DNA of 44,079 nt, from assembly GCA_903919455.1 (NCBI GenBank), contig CAIXIJ010000051.1:1-44079 (forward strand), written 5' to 3'. Positions within the stretch are counted from its first letter, which is position 1. Every line of letters starts with the position of its first letter. Shown here one piece after another: positions 40,860-44,079 of this stretch. This DNA is from an uncultured Acidimicrobiaceae bacterium. Its GTDB lineage: Bacteria > Actinomycetota > Acidimicrobiia > Acidimicrobiales > Ilumatobacteraceae. The notes beneath the pieces were generated by a model that saw only the letters and a list, made by a program, of their open reading frames with translations, did not search any database and was not told the origin of the DNA. The position numbers and the translations under genes are program-made.

Positions 40860-41612
40860 ATGCGTGATCTTCGAGACATCTGGAACAGCGGCGGTACGGC
40901 GGTAGGCGCGTGGGTGCTGCTGCGCGAGCCGCTCATCGCCGAGAGCGCAGCGCTGGCGGGTTTCGACTATGTCAGCCTCGACCTCCAGCACGGCCTGCTC
41001 AGCTACAGCGATCTCGAGGGGATGGTGCAGGCGGTGGTGGCCGGTGGCTCGGTGCCGTTGGTGCGTACCCCGTGGCTCGACCATTGGATGATCGGCCGCG
41101 CGCTCGACGCCGGTGCCGCCGGTGTGATCGCTCCGATGGTGAACAACGCCGCTGATGCGGAACGGGTGGCGCAGGCGTGCCGGTATGCACCGCAGGGCAA
41201 CCGCAGCATCGGGCCCATCGCCGTAGGCGTTCGCCAACCGAACTACTCGGCCACGGCGAACGACCGAGTGCTGTGCATCGTGATGATCGAGACGAAGGAG
41301 GCCGTCGACAACATCGACGCGATTCTTTCCGTGCCCGGCATCGACGCGGTCTACATCGGCCCCAGCGATCTGTCGTTGTCGTACGGCCTGCCGCCGTCGG
41401 CAGAGCAGAAGGACCCGGTGTTCCTGGACGCATTGCAGAAGGTGTACGACGCCTGCATTCGCCACGGCGTGGTGCCGGGCATCCATGCCAACTCCGCGGT
41501 GGCGGCAGATCGTCACGCGCTCGGCTATCGGATGATCACTGTGGGGTACGACCTCGGGCCCATGCAAACGGCGATGGCCGCCGACCTCCAGGTGGGGCGC
41601 AGCCTGCAATGA
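40860..41612 (+). CDS. HpcH/HpaI-type class II aldolase
   Basis: I start at 40860 (MRDLRDIWNSGG), the usual family N-terminus; the ATG at 40851 is in frame. The 250-residue TIM-barrel protein has DYVSLDLQHGLLSY with the catalytic His, MIETKEAVDNIDAI with the metal-ligand Glu, and YIGPSDLSLSYG with the metal-ligand Asp. The family cleaves 2-keto-3-deoxy or 4-hydroxy-2-oxo acids to pyruvate and an aldehyde. The next gene's ATG overlaps its stop, so it was once part of a longer operon; see the remnant at 41609. Confidence 0.93.
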   Translation: MRDLRDIWNSGGTAVGAWVLLREPLIAESAALAGFDYVSLDLQHGLLSYSDLEGMVQAVVAGGSVPLVRTPWLDHWMIGRALDAGAAGVIAPMVNNAADAERVAQACRYAPQGNRSIGPIAVGVRQPNYSATANDRVLCIVMIETKEAVDNIDAILSVPGIDAVYIGPSDLSLSYGLPPSAEQKDPVFLDALQKVYDACIRHGVVPGIHANSAVAADRHALGYRMITVGYDLGPMQTAMAADLQVGRSLQ

Positions 41613-41656
41613 GCGCTCGCGTCGGCACGGTGGTGATCGGCGCCGGCCCGGGGTGA
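41609..41656 (+). pseudogene. 15-codon remnant of an FAD/NAD(P)-binding oxidoreductase gene
   Basis: The ATG overlaps the aldolase stop (ATGA) and opens MSARVGTVVIGAGPG, which is the first strand and the GxGxxG dinucleotide-binding loop of a flavoprotein. A TGA stop follows immediately. None of the three forward frames downstream continues the expected helix. The DNA after 41656 has different composition. The gene was cut inside its nucleotide-binding motif, by deletion, insertion or an assembly join. Confidence 0.75.
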
Positions 41657-41660
41657 AGTG

Positions 41661-41765
41661 GGACAGTTCGTTGCCAAAAACAGTGTTCCAGGGCTGAATT
41701 TCTCACTTCGACGAGCATCGTCAAGAAAACTGTCCACGTTTCCTCAAGTTCTGGACACCTTGTCC
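41661..41765. promoter_or_regulatory. GGACA/TGTCC repeat cluster upstream of the lipoprotein-cyclase operon
   Basis: GGACAGTT (41661-41668) and AACTGTCC (41728-41735) form a perfect 8-bp inverted repeat with 59 nt between. TGTCCA (41731-41736) also pairs with TGGACA (41752-41757). GGACA-CCT-TGTCC (41753-41765) is a compact 13-bp palindrome ending 35 bp before the lipoprotein ATG. A dimeric repressor or activator could bind it. The cluster sits directly after the gene remnant. Confidence 0.45.
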
Positions 41766-41800
41766 CGAAACACATCTGGGAATCAGCCAGGGATGTGGGA

Positions 41801-42367
41801 ATGAACGAGGCAAACGGACAAGCACGGTGCAGCACGCTGCGATCCTGGGTTGGGGCGCTGCTGATGATCGCGTCGTCGGGCCTGCTCGTCGGCTGCGGCC
41901 TGTGGAAGGTGAGCAACACCGACTTCGACGGCGGTGGGTCGGAGGTGGCTGAAGCCGCCGGTTGGACTCGCATGGCGGCCTCGCAGCACTACCTCTTCGT
42001 GGTGAACGTGCTGCCCGGCGAGGAGATGTTCTCTCACGCCGCTCACGAGGCGCACCATCCCACCGAGGGTGAGCTGGTGATCGATGGCGAAGGCCTGCCG
42101 CTCGGCCCCAACGTGCGTCATGTGGAAGCCCACGTCTACGACCTCGCCACCGGGTTGGCGATCAGCAAGCAGGCTCCCATCATCGAGCTCACGAACCGCA
42201 CCACGGGCGAGGTCACGCAGGTGCCGGCAGCGCTGATGCACGACGTGAACATCGGGGCGCTCGACCTCCACTTCGGCAACAACGTGCACGTGGCGCCCAG
42301 TAGCGATATCAGCGTGAAGATCTCTCTGCAGGGTGAGGAGGTGTCGGTCGATGGCCACCTCGATTGA
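41801..42367 (+). CDS. Predicted lipoprotein of unknown function upstream of a diguanylate cyclase
   Basis: The ATG at 41801 (the GTG at 41795 is in frame) gives 188 residues. The signal SWVGALLMIASSG, then lipobox LVGC, marks a lipoprotein. The mature beta-rich part has HYLFVVNVLPGEEMF, HHPTEGELV, HVEAHVYDLATG, and MHDVNIGALDLHFGNNVHV, with several histidines. This suggests a small extracytoplasmic beta-sandwich, perhaps metal-binding in the manner of Tp34/P19; that is an inference. Its end overlaps the cyclase start by 17 bp, so it may act as the ligand-binding partner of that sensor. Confidence 0.8.
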   Translation: MNEANGQARCSTLRSWVGALLMIASSGLLVGCGLWKVSNTDFDGGGSEVAEAAGWTRMAASQHYLFVVNVLPGEEMFSHAAHEAHHPTEGELVIDGEGLPLGPNVRHVEAHVYDLATGLAISKQAPIIELTNRTTGEVTQVPAALMHDVNIGALDLHFGNNVHVAPSSDISVKISLQGEEVSVDGHLD

Positions 42368-44079
42368 GACGCAGCAGCGTTCGTGGAGCCGCCGGGTTCG
42401 CGACCTGCCGGTGGGCAAAAAGCTGTTCAGCGGGTTCCTCTCGCTGGCGCTGGTGTTGGGCCTCGTGGTCGCCTGCCTGTTCTTCACTGTCAACACGTTG
42501 GGTGATGCGAACCACGCCATCGTGGGTGTGGCTGCCAAGCGCAGCGAGCTGGCAGATCACCTGCGCTTCGCCGCCGCAGATCTGCGCGGCGCCCAGCAGG
42601 CGTATGTGCTGGAAGGCGGCACGTCGCGGCAACAGTTCGAGGAGGCCACGAGCCGCTTCGAAGGCACGCTCGACGAACTGCGTCTGATGGTGGACGATGG
42701 CGTGGAGGCGACACTGCTGCGCAAGATCGCCACCGGCTATCAAACCTTCCTGTCCACCGACCAGATGATCTGGAATGCGATGCAGCAGAGTCGGCCGACG
42801 CTGGCTACCAACCTGGCGCTCGGCGCCGAGAGTCTGGCGTTCGGCTTTATGGCCGAGGACGCAGAGAAGCTGTCACTGCACGCCGACCAAGATCGCCAGG
42901 CGGCTGTGGCCGACTTCGAGCGCACGTCGCGCAATGCGCGTGATCTGGGCATTGCGCTCAGCGTGCTGGCGTTGTTCGTGATGGTGTTGGCCAGCCTGGT
43001 GATCACTCGCCTCATCCGTGATCCGTTGGCCCGGGTGCAGCACGCCGCCGAGCGTGCGGCCGATGGCGACCTGTCGGCCTCGGCCGATGTGGACAGCGAC
43101 GACGAAACCGGACGCCTGGCGAGGGCGTTCAACACCATGCTGGCGAAGCTGCGTCAGCGTGAGGAACTGCTGCTGGGCGACCATCGTCGCCAGGAGCTGC
43201 AGACCAAGGTCTATAAAGCGTTGGAGATGGCCGACGACGAGCAAGCGGCGCTGGAGGTGGTGGGCCGCACGTTGGGAGCCGTTCTGCCCGACCGACCTGC
43301 CGAGCTACTGCTCGCGGACAACTCCAAGGCGAATCTCGAGCAGTCGGTGGTGTCGGGCCCTGTGCCCGACGGCCCTGGCTGCCCGGTGAATTCGCCATTC
43401 TCGTGCGTCGCCGTTCGCGGTGGCGCCGCCGTCACCTTCGAGAGCAGCCGGGCCATCGATGCCTGCCCGCACCTGCGCGACCGTGGCGGCGACCCGTGCT
43501 CGGCGGTGTGCGTGCCGGTCACGTTCATGGGTCGGGCCATGGGTGTGTTGCACGTGACGGGTGAGGAGCACGTGCTGCCGCAGCCCGTGGAGATCGATGC
43601 CCTGTCGTCGCTGTCGGCGCAGGCCGGCGCTCGCATCGGCATGTTGCGCACCATGACTCGCACCTCGTTGCAGGCAAGCACCGACGGCCTCACTGGCCTG
43701 ATGAACCGCCGCACGTTCCAGTCGCGCATCCGGGCGATGCGCCGTGGCGGCGTGCAGTTCTCGTTGGTGATGGCCGACCTGGATCACTTCAAGCGCTTGA
43801 ACGACACCCACGGCCACGAGATGGGCGACCGTGCACTCACCACGTTCTGCTCGGTGGCCGAAACCATGCTGCGCCAGGGCGACCTGATGGCGCGCTGGGG
43901 TGGCGAGGAGTTCGCCTTCGCACTGGTCGGCGTCAGCCCCAGGGCCGCCGCCGAGGTGCTCGATCGTGTGCGCCTGGAGTTGTCGGTGCGCCTCAGCACT
44001 AGCGACCTTCCCGGCTTCACCGCCAGCTTCGGCGTGGTGGATGCCAGTGCGTGCGACAGCCTCGACGACGCCGTGCGCC
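42351..44079 (+). CDS. Membrane sensor diguanylate cyclase (HAMP-GAF-GGDEF), cut by the window end
   Basis: The ATG at 42351 is preceded by GAGGAGGTG inside the lipoprotein gene. At least 576 residues are present and the frame is open at the right edge. The order is a membrane helix (LFSGFLSLALVLGLVVACLF), a helical extracytoplasmic domain of about 145 residues like a four-helix-bundle sensor, a second helix (IALSVLALFVMVLASLVI), HAMP (RLIRDPLARVQHAAERAADG), a GAF-like domain with many cysteines, and a GGDEF domain. The active-site loop is GGEEF at 517-521. RQGD lies five residues before it, a proper inhibitory I-site. It should make cyclic di-GMP under feedback control. Confidence 0.93.
   Translation, partial: MATSIETQQRSWSRRVRDLPVGKKLFSGFLSLALVLGLVVACLFFTVNTLGDANHAIVGVAAKRSELADHLRFAAADLRGAQQAYVLEGGTSRQQFEEATSRFEGTLDELRLMVDDGVEATLLRKIATGYQTFLSTDQMIWNAMQQSRPTLATNLALGAESLAFGFMAEDAEKLSLHADQDRQAAVADFERTSRNARDLGIALSVLALFVMVLASLVITRLIRDPLARVQHAAERAADGDLSASADVDSDDETGRLARAFNTMLAKLRQREELLLGDHRRQELQTKVYKALEMADDEQAALEVVGRTLGAVLPDRPAELLLADNSKANLEQSVVSGPVPDGPGCPVNSPFSCVAVRGGAAVTFESSRAIDACPHLRDRGGDPCSAVCVPVTFMGRAMGVLHVTGEEHVLPQPVEIDALSSLSAQAGARIGMLRTMTRTSLQASTDGLTGLMNRRTFQSRIRAMRRGGVQFSLVMADLDHFKRLNDTHGHEMGDRALTTFCSVAETMLRQGDLMARWGGEEFAFALVGVSPRAAAEVLDRVRLELSVRLSTSDLPGFTASFGVVDASACDSLDDAVR

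Overview
The window is GC-rich, densely coded DNA, with many GTG starts and ATGA/GTGA stop-start overlaps. Its contents (recC-recB-recD, class E-like sortase, RTX-type surface proteins, PhyH and HpcH/HpaI enzymes, Phd/RelE module) fit a high-GC environmental actinobacterium. A member of the Acidimicrobiia (Ilumatobacter-like) is my best guess; that is an inference, since there is no rRNA or marker gene here. No tRNA, rRNA, CRISPR array or intact insertion sequence was seen.

Layout. 1-5968: the end of recC, then recB and recD, translationally coupled. 6013-11532: two minus-strand paralogous secreted RTX-repeat proteins, each with the same palindromic element exactly 33 nt upstream of its start codon. 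11703-16575: a lipoprotein, a molybdopterin oxidoreductase, a carboxymuconolactone-decarboxylase-family protein, a methyltransferase and a membrane-anchored surface protein. 16576-22603: a long structured leader, then a three-gene operon encoding a 1285-residue collagen-like protein with three chitin-binding-like modules, a membrane TPR protein and a family 2 glycosyltransferase. 22628-29718: a minus-strand accessory block of seven genes in three transcription units, with a Phd/RelE toxin-antitoxin pair inserted on the plus strand. 29849-38592: a NERD-helicase, a PhyH dioxygenase overlapping a GH95-like glycosidase, a membrane PLC-like protein and a dimethylformamidase-like protein. 38613-44079: a sortase fused to surface modules, a small pilin-like protein, an aldolase followed by a 15-codon remnant of a flavoprotein gene, then a lipoprotein and a diguanylate cyclase that runs off the window.

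Most notable finding. Each of the three transcription units in 22628-29718 is preceded, 36-45 nt upstream of its start codon, by the same bipartite element: CGTCACGCGA, exactly 8 nt, then TCG(T/A)TGCGTT, read on the minus strand. The spacing fits an ECF-type promoter, and one of the units encodes an ECF-like sigma factor. I infer a small sigma-controlled regulon joining a von Willebrand A protein, the sigma factor, a 250-residue partner, an ADP-ribosylglycohydrolase fused to a dual-specificity phosphatase, a 151-residue basic protein, a 120-residue protein, and a protein that looks like a sliding-clamp fold fused to a YbjN-like domain. I do not recognise this combination as a described system. 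Second in interest are the collagen/chitin-binding/glycosyltransferase operon, and the sortase that carries the same beta-rich module as the collagen-like protein's N-terminus.
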